In this document: positions 47,149 through 58,659 of the stretch, one piece after another
Numbering within the stretch: the first letter of the stretch is position 1
Layout of the letters: each line of letters begins with the position of its first letter
NCBI GenBank assembly: GCA_036172665.1
Contig: CM069873.1
Coordinates: 30,806,001-30,870,000, forward strand
Source of the DNA: Prosopocoilus inquinatus
Lineage: Eukaryota > Arthropoda > Insecta > Coleoptera > Lucanidae
Direction: 5' to 3'
DNA: 64,000 bases
Notes under the pieces: model-generated
What the model was told of the DNA's origin: nothing
Database searches by the model: none
The model's input: only the letters and a program-made list of their open reading frames with translations
Translations under genes and position numbers: made by a program

Positions 47149-47275
47149 TTCTAGAAGTCCCCGGAGGCAACCAATCGCCTATCTTACTTACGTAAGCAAC
47201 GACAAATCACGTTTTACCACCCCAGAATTATTCTGGTATAAAAGGTTTTTAAATTCCTCAACACAGGGTCAATAA
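47149..47275 (+). promoter_or_regulatory. TATA-type, heat-shock-like promoter candidate
   Basis: In order: TTCTAGAA (47149-47156, a perfect inverted heat-shock-element core), CCAAT (47171-47175), the palindrome CCAGAATTATTCTGG (47222-47236, close to another HSE but with one extra base), and TATAAAAGG (47237-47245). A start would fall near 47267. The arrangement resembles insect heat-shock promoters. No heat-shock protein follows: the next open frame (47397-47588) begins without an ATG and has no recognised domain. It may be a promoter remnant, the promoter of a non-coding RNA, or chance. Confidence 0.35.
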
Positions 47276-47881
47276 GCACTGAAAACAGTGTACGGGATAT
47301 TAGGTTTAAGTGATTAAATTAAGTTAAAAAATAACGACTTTTATTTATTCACACCTATTTTTCAAAATTAACTTTTTCACCGACGATTAAATAAAGGTGT
47401 CTATACGGCCTTACAACCCGTGGACGGTGAAGTATCAAGCAACCAACGCAAACACCATATCTTTCTACTTGTTACCTATTCGGAGTATTTATATCATACG
47501 AGCTGGTGATGTTAGTGCAAGTGAAGGAAGGTCTTCTCGTTTTATGTTGACTGTCCACAATCAGTCGATAACAGTCGAATCAATTTAAGTGGCGGTAAAA
47601 GAAAATTGCCTGCAAAGAATTCAAAATATTGCTTAGCTTCAAATACCAAACAAAAGAGTTCTACGAAAATTGCACCAAAAAGAATAGAAGACGGGTCGAA
47701 TGGCAAAGAAAATTATTGTCATTGCTTCGGAGTAAAAAATTATTTCCAGGATGTTTGGTTTCAAATAAGTCCAAGAAGTATTTTTCTTTGTTACAAACAT
47801 TCGTAGCAGACACAGCATATTGCATGATAACTCAATTAATATTGATTAATACATATTTGATATATAAAATATGAGTTAACT
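47276..47881. other. Non-coding stretch downstream of the promoter candidate
   Basis: Holds overlapping open frames at 47397-47588 and 47606-47874 without initiator context or recognisable domains. It ends at the Harbinger-like element. Confidence 0.35.
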
Positions 47882-47884
47882 TAA

Positions 47885-48758
47885 AGGTGCGTTTAGATTT
47901 GAGCACGAACGAGCTGAGCATACGCGCACGGCATTCGTTCGCGCTCACCAGCATTTATTTTCTGGCGCATGGGCTGATCCAGTTGTTCGCACACACAACG
48001 GACGACAAAATAGCAGCGGCTGTATAATTGTGATTCATATTTTAATAAAAAAAATAAATTCGAACGAGACATCGACTTTCGTGGCAAACCCCTAATTTTT
48101 ATGAGACAAAATAAATTACTACTTATTATTTAGTGTCAGAGAGTTGTCATAAGTATTTCAAAAATTTTACTACAATGACTAAAATCGCCCCAATAAACAT
48201 TTTATCTTTTTTCGTGTTTCCGCACTGTCTAAATTTTCAATATTTAATTTGTTCACAAGCTCCTGGTAGGTCATTTTTTAAAAATAATATTTTGCGTGCT
48301 TCACATTCCATAAAATAGGCAGTTTTTCATAATCTTGCAAAGCAATGAAGCTGTTTCATTGGTCCATTCCATGGCTAACTGAAAATTCAGAAACCTTTTC
48401 TGCGAGGACTGTGTCGCGTGCCTTTCAATATGCGACTTTTTTCTCGTTCAAACTACGCATTCATGCGTGAAGCAATTAATTCCTTTGAGCACGTACCCGA
48501 GACCGACATCAAGCGGCTCGCTCTGCCAGCCATTCGCGCATGATGTGCGTGCGCGCATAGCCGTTTACACTTGAGCATTCGCGGTGGATCAGTGCGTGCG
48601 TGCTCGTCTAAATGCACCAAAGGCAATCATATTTACGGCTATTCGAGCTCGCGGCTGTTCGCGCACAGGAAAACACAACGTGAGCGTGCGCGCATAGCCG
48701 TTTACACTTGAGCGTTCGCGGAGGATCAGTGCGTGCGTGCTCAACTCTAAACGCGCCT
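47885..48758. mobile_element. PIF/Harbinger-like element with duplicated right end
   Basis: The ends AGGTGCGTTTAGATTTGAGC (47885) and, inverted, AGGCGCGTTTAGAGTTGAGC (from 48758) match closely. Both are flanked by TAA (47882-47884 and 48759-48761), a Harbinger-type 3-bp target. The right terminal region is present twice in tandem (48545-48623 and 48684-48763), each copy having GCGTGCGCGCATAGCCG, TTTACACTTGAGC and GATCAGTGCGTGCGTGCTC. Inside on the minus strand is a MADF-domain remnant, consistent with the accessory protein of Harbinger elements. No DDE transposase is present. Confidence 0.7.
48040..48372 (-). pseudogene. MADF (Myb/SANT-like) DNA-binding domain remnant
   Basis: From ATG at 48372 the minus strand reads MEWTNETASLLCK, then after a one-base shift DYEKLPILWNVKHAKYYF, and MTYQELVNKLNIENLD followed by SAETRKKIKCLLGRF. 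Further on, GFATKVDVSFEFIFF resembles the tail region that follows MADF domains (SG-GT--VY-S-W--F). The pattern W-NE-T--L---YE--P-LWN-KH--Y and the K-K-LLG-F end are the MADF signature. MADF/Myb-like proteins are the second protein encoded by Harbinger transposons and assist transposase binding. Stops and a frameshift make it inactive. The call rests on my memory of the family. Confidence 0.6.
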
Positions 48759-48761
48759 TAA

Positions 48762-49784
48762 GGTATCGATACTGAGATTCAATATGGACGGACTCGCTTG
48801 AAGGTTAAGGCTTTATAATCGTAATTATTTTAAAGATTTAGTACATCTTTTTAATTTTTTTATGATGAAGAAAATAAAGAAAATACGACAAATCTGATTT
48901 CAGCATTTAAAATGGAAACGGCCCGAAAAATTTGAGAATTTTAGTTAAATATCTATACTGGTGGTCCCGAATAACAATCCGAACTTAAACTGGTAACTCA
49001 GCTTGAGTAAAGGAATAACAACGTGTAGTGTTATACTAGACTGTATTTTATGGAGTCGCACATTATAATGCAATTTTTTTAGAAGGAAAACTGAGTATTG
49101 ATTATGCTAAAAATGTCGCTTTTACACTGCAAACATTGTGGATCATTCTGGCGGTAAATTTGAAAATAAAAATTAAAAAAGTCCCATGCTATGTGCTGTG
49201 TAACTGCTGTGTGGACTTAAATTCAACATTTAATACTGAAGGATTCAATACTTCTTTTCTAATAAATATAAACTCCACTTCAATAAAGTCACAAGCTAGT
49301 TGAATATTTATTTAAAAATAGAAGGACATTAGCGTTATTATAGGACCTGACTGTAACTATAATAAATTTAGGTTAATTTCACACAAAAATCTTATGAATT
49401 ATGATAAAGAAAAAGGAAAGGGGTCTTTAGCCACTTTTTACTTACATAAAGTAAATTAAATCGCTTTTCTGAATCTGAATTGTGTGATACTATCACCATC
49501 AACAGAAATAATAAATGGTTCAATCAGATTATCTGCGATTCCATCTAGTGTGCACATTTTTGTTTCTTCTTTAATTACAGGCTCAACACAGATTTTCCAC
49601 TTAACATTCTTTATTAATTGTTATTAAATTAAGAAGTTCAGATCGAACCATATCTTCTGTGAGTTCAATCTGTTTAGCTCGTACTAAAAGAATGCTGTTA
49701 CGGTTTCTTTTCATGTACTTGAAGTTAATTAAATTTGTCTTCCTTAATTTCAATCAAATTTTTTTCGTTTTACTAAAAGAAAGT
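48762..49784. other. Non-coding stretch, possibly decayed transposon
   Basis: Minus-strand reading of 49470-49620 gives a short open piece (VKWKICVEPVIKEETKMC), which may belong to the same decayed transposon as the next feature. Nothing else is recognised. Confidence 0.35.
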
Positions 49785-50110
49785 AATGCATTATTTGCAG
49801 CACAGACTGTTTAACAGCTTCATCATACGTGACAACAATACCAGGTCGTCCTCCATTGTGTTTCGATGCAGTAACTGCGCCAGTCTCATAATACTCCTTT
49901 ATGGTCCGATATACTGTTGATTTTGCAACTTACAATCGAAAATTTTAAAATTTGCTACAATGTTCAAGCCATCAAAACTTATCCACCGTGTTGCTAATTT
50001 TAGAAACGGTAGCAGTTTTTCTAAGATTCACTTCATCAGTTCACAGTTGCTAATACATATTCAGAATACACTGTTTTTCAACTATCGACAAATGTCTCAA
50101 ATATAAACGT
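49785..50110 (-). pseudogene. Tc1/mariner-type helix-turn-helix remnant
   Basis: The minus strand from about 49930 reads VAKSTVYRTIKEYYETG, then AVTASKHNGGRPGIVVTYDE without a stop for 43 codons. This fits the first helix-turn-helix of an IS630/Tc1-like transposase followed by a GRPR-type linker. Sequence upstream to about 50110 (KRKRLYLRHLSIVEKQCILNMY) looks like the preceding part. The catalytic domain was not found, and frames are broken on both sides. It could alternatively be from another DNA transposon with a homeo-like domain. Confidence 0.42.
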
Positions 50111-53078
50111 TTGCGTTTCTTTGGTACTGAACTTATATTCAGCATTCACTCTTTTTTCTCGTTAGAGTAGGCTAGTTAGGTTGGTATCATAATGAAATGA
50201 AGACGTCAAATGAAACGGTTATGTTTATTTTCAATATCAAGTTTATGATTTTAGTACACTCACACCACCTCAACTGCAGTAGTATTATTTATGCCAGAGT
50301 CGGTTGCAGATGAGTGCTTCTTCGTATTTGGCAGTATATTCAGGTTACTGGTGTGGAATTGTCGTAATACTTTTCATGTCAGTTTCTGGCATCTATCAAA
50401 ATTCATGTAAGCAACCTAAGGAAACGAGAATACGGCCTGCTCTGACGAGTATCCGCATTAGAACAGCAGGAAGAATATCAGCACGCACTAAAACACTGTT
50501 GACTATTTTGTTCGAAAAAGAACAGGTTTGTTTGCGTTTTGTAGAGCAATAGAACAGCTTGCGTACAAAAAGGCAAAAACGAAAACTAACAAGCGTTTGA
50601 CATCATACATCAAATTTCCACCTTTCGCCTGAGTAAATCCATTTGCGATGCAACCAATCTAGATGCAGATTCTAGCGCGAAGAATTTAAAATTTAAAAAT
50701 ATACTATAAGCACGAATATTGTTGTGACAAATTTGAAACATAATTTCTATAGCATGGCAAATTTTTGACCATTCGCGGTTCTTAACATTTTACTATCTTA
50801 GTTTTTTTTTTTTTTTTACAAGTTTGGATCCAGAAATGACTAAAATTTTCCGTTTGTTTTGACGAGGTGAACTGCCAGTCGACGTTTAGCACGTTATATC
50901 GAGGCTAGGCTGTATAAATGTCATAAATTTGGTGTACTTTTTAACAAAATGTAAATTGTAAAAGTTTCTGCGACGAAAAAGAAGTTCCATGTTTTCTTAT
51001 ATGTAAAATTTGAACCTTTTGGAACTTTTTCGTGGCAACAAACGCAAATGTTTTAATTTATGTTTTGTAAAAAAATGTGCTCAAGTTTGATATGTGAAAT
51101 TTATGATTGTCTATTGTAACCTTATGAAAAAAGAAACAGAGATGGATTCAGGTTAAGTCCGGGATCTAAATCCAATAAATTTAACTAAATAAATATGAAA
51201 TGTATTTAGTGGGAAACGGGCCTTTAATGACTTTTCCAATAAACATTCTATTAACTTTGTAATAAGAAGAATGCTTTATATGGCAGTATAAAAAACAGCG
51301 GTTCTGATATTATTGAATTTTAAGGGTTTAATGATAAATAGTTTCAAAATAAATTAACTCGGTCTTGTAGATTCCAGCTTCCACCTTCTACAGGATAAGA
51401 GGTGTCCGATTGCATCGTAATAAATAGTATCAGGTAATTGAAATTGTTCAGATGTTCAGAATTTCAGTCGCTTTAAATTTAAAAATTAATTTTGAATGAA
51501 TAAACCTTATGTTTACATAATAGTTCCATTAATGGGTGTTCCTAATAAATATTGTCAATACAAAATAGGTTTCTTAGCGAACTTTTTTGCCAATATACAA
51601 CCATAAATATGTATGTATATGTTTATATATCATTTCCCAAATGTAACGTTCAAACGCATTTCCCTACTTGTTTTGATAGCTTTGTAATAAATGATTTAAA
51701 AATTCATGAAGAGGACATTAATCTACATTCAACAGTCATACGCACTGAATTTTTTAACTTTTTGAGCATGGTTATTCCAAATGATCACTTTCAAGTCCTC
51801 GTTGACCTACATTTCATATTTTAAATTGTCCGTTCGCATCATCGTATGCACTGTGAGCTTTATGTATATCTACCATTATTGTTGTTAAATGTATAAGTTA
51901 AATGTTGGAAAATATTTCTTTCATTTTTACAACATAAAGATGGCAAATTATTTTAGCTTAGGTGGCAAAAGGTTTCTTTTTTTATAGATGTTCCAAACTA
52001 AAGACGTTTTAAATGAAAATTCTGTGCATAGTTTAATACATATTCTCGGTCATACTTTACGGATAAGAAGACGGAAGAAGGAAAAGCGTGATTTATTTAT
52101 GCAACACACAAAAGCTGGTGACGTTCATCACAAAGCGCTTTCATTGGTTTCTCATATCGAAGTACACCGTATAAAATTCTTTATTTTGTTTATATCCCAA
52201 CCTTCTCGAGACGTATTGTATGAATTTTATTAACATAAAATTTTCAGTGTTATTTTAGGATCAAATGCGCGAGTTATGCCGGCTGTATTTTCTCACTCTT
52301 TATGTATAATATATATTTTTTCGCCGTTCCGTAAACAGAAAAAAAACGAGGTATAAAGAAAGGAAACCGCTCGGTCTCCTCCTACGATGTAGAACGGTGG
52401 AATTTTGTTAGGGATTAAAGGGAAAAATAAAGATTACTGTGAAAATTTTACTCGCACCATTTTCCAAAAAAAAAAAAGGTCAGAGTTCACGGAGTAAATC
52501 TAAACGTCTTCATAACATCATTCCATCTAGTATAGAAATATGTGCTTTACGAAGATAGCATTTTCGACTCACCTGCACTGGTTGAACTCAGAATATTTGT
52601 ATTATGTTTTAACGTCATATAATATCGCGAGATGAACTTACTCTGAGTGCTCACTAGTGCAGTAAATCGAAAACGCTAAAAGTAATTTGGTAAACACCCT
52701 CAAAACATTTCATAAATTTTTAAATTGGAGCATAGCATGGAAAAGGTAATCAAAATTTCCGGCATGACCTTCATAAATGAGTAAATAGTGCTTTCTGACT
52801 GTGGTGCTTTTAAATATATACTTCTTCAATATACACAGACAGAATAAATCGAGAAAAATGTAGCAAAATAATACTTTAATAAAATTTATTGTTAAACTTC
52901 TTGAAAGCTCGCCTAGGGGGCATAAAATCAAACCACAGGGTCGCGAATAATCGCGAGCAAAATCGTAAAAGTAATGACAAGATAATTTTGTCTGGTCATC
53001 ATTTTTTACAAATACGTATTAAATCAGTCTACAAATATTAAATCAAGGGAAGTTCGTACCAACCATAATACCAAATAT
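50111..53078. other. AT-rich non-coding stretch
   Basis: No supportable gene. A poly-T tract lies at 50802-50817. A frame at 51988-52233 begins directly after a possible acceptor (GGTTTCTTTTTTTATAG) but has no recognised domain and is not annotated. Confidence 0.4.
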
Positions 53079-54003
53079 CACCTTTCTAGAATCTTTATTT
53101 ATTAATCGATTAACCTGAATATTGGAAACAGTAAATTAAACAAAAAATAGGATTTTCCAACATACTAGTACACACTACATGCTAGTCGTCAAAGGACTTC
53201 CGGCGAAACCGGAAAGCTATGAATCGCATTTTCTTGATCTAATGCGATCAAGTTTCAAGAAAATCACTCATTTGATTGTATTTTGTTTTTTAAAATTTTT
53301 TCAGCATTTGAAATTTTCATTAGGTCGTAACTCATTTTGTTTTAATAGAAACTCATATGTTTCTTAGTTTAGTTCAACAGAACATTTCCCTCTGAGTACC
53401 TTCATACCAATATACCTTTGAAAGACATTTGAAATTAATTTTAATTATAATTATAATAATTTAAATTTCAATAAGACATGCTCTATTTTTTATTTTCAAT
53501 ACAAATATGACGTATTTGGTATCAGCGTACTCAGAAAAAAAATGTTCTGTTGAACTAAGCTAAGAAACATATGAGGCTCCAGCGAAAAAAATGAATTAAG
53601 ACTTAATGAAAATTTCAAATACTCTAAAAATGTTAAAAATCAAAATACCATCAATTTTCTCGAAACACTTGATCGCATTAGATCGAGAAAATGTGATTCA
53701 TAGCTTTCTAGATTGAAAAATAAGAAGTTTTTTTTCGTTGTTATGGAAGCCAAAATTAAAAATTGATACGTATTCGGACTCTTAATAATCTGTAAATTTC
53801 AAATATGTAAAAATATATAGGATGTTTCATTTAAAATAAGAAAGTTGGTATCACTTCCGGCGAAACCGGAAGTCCTGTGACGACTAGCAGAATGTCGGAA
53901 AATTCCATTTCTTGTTTAATTTATTGTCGCCATAATTCAGGTTAATCGATTATTAAATAAAGATTCTAGAACGCTGAGCACATGGCGCGGGACACCCGTT
54001 ATA
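53079..54003. mobile_element. Foldback element; right arm matches the 4.7-5.3 kb repeat
   Basis: The left arm (53079-53413) is the inverse of much of the right arm (about 53510-53970). Shared landmarks, in opposite orientation, include TTAATCGATTA, the hairpin ACTTCCGG-CGAAA-CCGGAA, GAAACATATG and TTCAACAGAACATTT (or complement). The right part (53417-54003) is also a direct near-copy of 4690-5273 and ends in GCGGGACACCCGTTATA. The left arm lacks the CACCCGGTATA end. No coding capacity. Its superfamily is unassigned. Confidence 0.85.
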
Positions 54004-55399
54004 TGGAATTCTAAAAGTATTTCTCCTCGATGAAACTTTCATTAAAAAAAATAAATAAATTGCAAAACACGCCATTCGATTTAAGAAGTATAATGTGAGG
54101 ATGAATTAAATCATAAATTTAATACTTCTTACACTTTATTTGCAAATTTATTAAAAACGGCAAGTAAGACATCAGTAAAAAGGACGTTGGTATCATCACG
54201 CGCGTTGGTAAAGAGAACGTTAGTAAAACTTATTAAATAAGTTTTAACTAAAAAGACAAATTTCGAAAATTGAAAATGATTGAATAAAGTTTTTTTTTTC
54301 ATCTTCAAGTGAAAAGTTAATTTGTAATTGCGAAATGTCTTTTCCACTTTCAGCAAATACATTAGATTAACAACCATTTTTAATTTTTAGTTCATGCAAT
54401 GTGAGAATAATAGATATTAATTACTTTTATTTAAGAACTTTTTCAATGTTTCAAAGTTAGCATTAAAACAATATATGACCACCAAATGTTTTTATACTTA
54501 CTCAGAATTTCTCAATTCTAAATGACATTGTATAGTATATCGTCAGTAACCTAATGACGAAACCCATATGTAAATGATCTTATGGTTAATAAATATATTA
54601 TTATTATTATGAAATGAAATTATAGTTCACAAGTACTAAACAAACTGCCAAATTATTTTTGATATTTGACAAATTTTTTTGTTCAATATGGCCAAGCCAA
54701 CTCGAGTTGAAATGTAATTAAAATTTCCCAAATGATGAGTAACTTAAATGCATAATAACAAAAGGTGCAAGAAGGTGCAGCTAAATTTTAACTGAAAAAA
54801 ATCTTAGACATTTATTCTTTTTGTAAACGTAAAATTTAAAGTGCCGGCAAATGCTGATAATAACCAAAAGTCTACATATTTATTGATCTGCACGCAAAAA
54901 GGCACCTTCAATGTAAAAGCTCGTACTTAAAATCAGAATGAAATAAATTTATACTTACCATTCCTATAATCTACTATAAGTAAAGAATTTTTAAAAAGAA
55001 CTATTAAATTTGTCAAAACTATTCACGCTGATGATATTTTAAAGGTAGCAAAAACAGGTTAAAAAGTGTCATTTAATACCTTGACATATTACCTCTTTTT
55101 AACGAGTAAAAATCATAAAAAACAAATTTGTATTGGGCTAAATTATATATTTTTTGAAATAAATTTGAATATTAAGTATACGACTACAAATATTATGTTA
55201 ATAAATTATACAATTGATGAAAAGCACTTTCGGCACGATATACTTCCTAATGTCCCACTGTGGCGCGGAGTTGGTACATACGTAATATTCATTCAGTTTA
55301 TTTTTCCAAGTGATCGAATTATTGTCGCATAATAGCAACTACTTAATAAAATTGGGAAGAAGTATTTGCCTTAAGTCAAAGGAGTTTTAAAAATTACAT
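54004..55399. other. AT-rich non-coding stretch
   Basis: No gene or repeat end recognised. Confidence 0.4.
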
Positions 55400-56230
55400 G
55401 TCTTGAAACCTCCTGTTGGATAGGGCCAGGGCCACCCATTGGGTTCTCTAGATCTGGTTTGTGGGTTGATTGGTCCCGTCTTCCTTGTTATATTTCTCTG
55501 CTTAGGTGTTTCCAAAGTTTTCTGTTTGACTTTTTTTTCCTTCCAGTTTGTATCTCTCTGTCTCTATGTCTTTCTTGACCTACTGCATCAATCCTTTTCT
55601 TAATCTATTTCTCCTTCTATGTCCTGGTTCCTGTTGTATTTCAAGAAGTATTTCACATAATGATGTTCCTGGACCTGCTCTCTATATGTGATCCAATTAA
55701 ATCTCTTCTGTTTTATTGTTTTGAGTATGTATTCACCAAGATTTCTTGGTTAGTCCTTCTTCTGTTGATTCTTTCACACATCCTTATTGACCCCAGGATC
55801 GGTATCAATATCCTTCATTCAATTCTTTTTACGTCTTCCTCTAGCTTCTTTGTCGTGCTTAGCACCTAAGTTGTCAGCGACAGTATATCCTCATCTTACT
55901 ATGTCTTCCTTTTAGCTTGCTACTTAATAATTTCTTATTGCTATGGGACACTTGTTTGCCATTATTAATCTTTCCTTTACTTCCATGTCTTTGTTCCCGT
56001 CGAATGCAGCGTCACTCACAAATATTTGATCTTCTGTACTCTTCCAAAGGTATATTCGTTTATTTTATTTTTCTTTTATTTCTTAATTATTCTGTTTTCC
56101 ACTTTTCCTTATTTTGGTTTTCTCTTCATTTATTTTCAGCATTTTTTTCTGTTTTTTGCAATGTTTACGTCATCTGCTTACGCCACTATCTGGTTGCCCT
56201 TTGTTCGGATTGTACCCTGGTTACAATAAG
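55400..56230 (-). pseudogene. Decayed LINE 3' region
   Basis: On the minus strand the segment reads in broken frames as charged sequence typical of the LINE C-terminal region, for example near 55510-55570 GRKKKSNRKLWKHLSREI, then DLENPMGGPGPIQQEV near 55400-55450, the last part before a LINE tail in many insects. There is no intact domain and no RT catalytic box. Plus-strand frames over the same stretch are hydrophobic shadows. (TAAG)n at 56228-56246 lies at the 5' boundary. The family call is tentative. Confidence 0.38.
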
Positions 56231-58659
56231 TAAGTAAGTAAGTACGTAGATAAAAAAAGTATTGTGTATGTTGCTACAAGCAGCTTGCTCTCCAAACTTA
56301 ATGAATTTGTCTGAAAGCAAAACGGCAAAAGCAATAATAACTTTAATGACTTACATTTTCTTTGAAGAGCAAAAAGCCTTTTAATTTAGCCACGAAACTT
56401 CAGAATTGATTTCAAGCCGCAAGATAAGAACGCGGATTGTCTAGACAGTTATATAACAGTTATAACTACTGCAATTTGTGTGGCAATATGGGGCGATGCA
56501 ATACCCAGTATTACGATTATAACTAGTCACAAACAACAAACCTGAGCACCGCCCTGCAAATTCCTAAACTTTAAATTTGCAAATATATTTACGCGGTGAA
56601 TTTATTGCACCGATTTCAACCGCAAAACTATTGAATGCACCGCACCGTAAATAATGCCGTGCTTTGACAACTTCAAAGACAAAGTGGATTACCGCAAAAC
56701 CCAACGTCACCTGAAATATAGGGCCGATTGTTTACATTATTAGGTGCATGTAACAACCCTGCGCTCGACTCGAATTGATTTATATTTTGTGACTGAAAAC
56801 AAAAGACACTGTAATAAGATTGACTTTAGTGAGACATACGTTTCGATCACTCTAGTGAAAACTAGCATTTGATCTTAAGGGTCTCTCCACATGCACAGAC
56901 CAACTCGCAGACATGTACGAATTCATTTTAAGAAATATTCGCAGACTTTCACTTGTATACAAGTATAATACATTCAGTTATCAAAGAAAATCAATTATCG
57001 AGCAAGAACAATCCTCGGGTAGGCTCATTTCCTTACCTGTATCGTGTCATTTTTTTTTAAATTTATTAAAAATTAATTAAAAAAATTATTTCATTAAAAA
57101 TCTTTATTTAAATCTTGGAATATATAGCAGAGGATATATTTACGTCTGTGGTTTAAACTTTGCAATGGAAACTGCCAGTATACTAACTCCGAACGTGCGC
57201 GGAAAATATGTTAGTACTGATGCTGTAAAATTGCACACGTATTCATCTGTAAGCACACATGAAAATGCCGATGAAATGCGCGAAAAAACTTTGGAAAATT
57301 CATTTCATACACAACATGTTTGAAAAAGGGAACAACACGTAGCGCAAATTTTATTTTATATTTTGTACAGCGCACAATAAGATAGTGTCAGGAACGACGC
57401 CGTAAACTTGTATCCTTAGTAAAATATGCGGAGATGTTACAAGCTATTTTATAATCCTGAACACACAGTACCGGTAACAAGATCGTTTACGTATTTGAAC
57501 AGTGCTATGAATTCTATCGAAAAACAGCGGAGTTAGACGTTTCTTTCGACGAGCAGGAATGGTTTAGCATAACAAGAGGAAACGTAGGTGCTTTTATACG
57601 TGACGTATGAGAACAAACCACTCCGTGTAAGCTGCAGAGTAAACACCGCCTCGAAAGACAGATGCAACACAAATACTGGGCTTAACAGTGAATGACTGTA
57701 CTGTATGTCTCATACATTTGTAGGATGTCGACAGATGTGCATCCATTAAGCTGTTTATTATTACTGAATTACGCATATTACTTTTTTGAAGTGCACATCT
57801 GGAAACACATACAGGATATTTGCTTAGTTAACAAATGATTTATTCATTCAGCTTACAAAAAAGATAGCAAAGTATGTTATGAATATCCGAAAAGGTCAGT
57901 GGTCATTTGCCATAAATTTTACATAAAACAAGTGTGTTGGCAGCATACACAGCGTTTAATTTTTTCGATTGTAACGGACGCGGGCTATTTTTCTACCAAA
58001 TTTAGAGGTGGTTAGCGTCAATACTTACCCTAAATTCTTTTATCCTGAACAACACAAAACCACCCCCCGATAAAGAAAACCTAATCTGTTCTTTTAAACA
58101 ACGAGCCACCGTTGGAAAGCAATTTTCTTGTTCGGTAGCCAGTTTGAGTTAAAAGCCAAAAATATACTTTCAACGATGTCTTTCTCGTGAAGTTGAAATA
58201 GTTCCGTTTTAGTTGCCTGAAGATTGTCAAATTTCTTTCTTGCCGTTGTCTCTCTCCTTACCAGGATGTCCTCCTCGGAATTCTTAATGAAGGTAAACAA
58301 TGAACTTAAAATTAGTAAATAAACGAGAATGGTGTGATATTTTTAACTAGTCTATTGAAAGAATACTAAGTAAATCATAAAACAGAAAAAAATAACAATT
58401 AACGAGTAGATACTACTCTATAATATCAACTTTTTACATTTTTAGAAACGTTATACAAGGAAACAAAACTTTACAAAAATAAAATGTTAAAAAAAAGGAA
58501 GATAAAGAGAGAGGCAAGGATTTATTTATCGATTGCAATGATTAGTTTTTAAGCGATAGCTTAGTTCACCAAACAATCGAATTTTCTTCCCGTTATCAAA
58601 AGATTAAGGAAGCACAATGATTTTACATATAACAAATGCAAGACTTTGTTCGGAACGGG
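56231..58659. other. Non-coding stretch
   Basis: No supportable gene. 56400-56780 and 57150-57420 are somewhat richer in CG. A minus-strand frame at 58094-58300 looks mildly coding and contains an internal GTAAGG, but no family is recognised. Confidence 0.38.

Noticed and set aside
47397..47588. Open frame downstream of the heat-shock-like promoter as its gene product
   Set aside because: It begins with GTG rather than ATG and has no alpha-crystallin, HSP70 or other recognisable domain.
51988..52233. 81-codon frame starting with ATG directly after a possible acceptor
   Set aside because: No recognised domain, no donor, and a terminal stretch of hydrophobic AT-rich codons. It is not strong enough to call an exon.
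55660..56237. Hydrophobic plus-strand frames resembling membrane proteins
   Set aside because: They are antisense shadows of a decayed minus-strand LINE tail; T-rich DNA always reads as hydrophobic.
58094..58300. 68-codon minus-strand frame with mild coding character and an internal GTAAGG
   Set aside because: No homology recognised and no convincing acceptor; could be chance.
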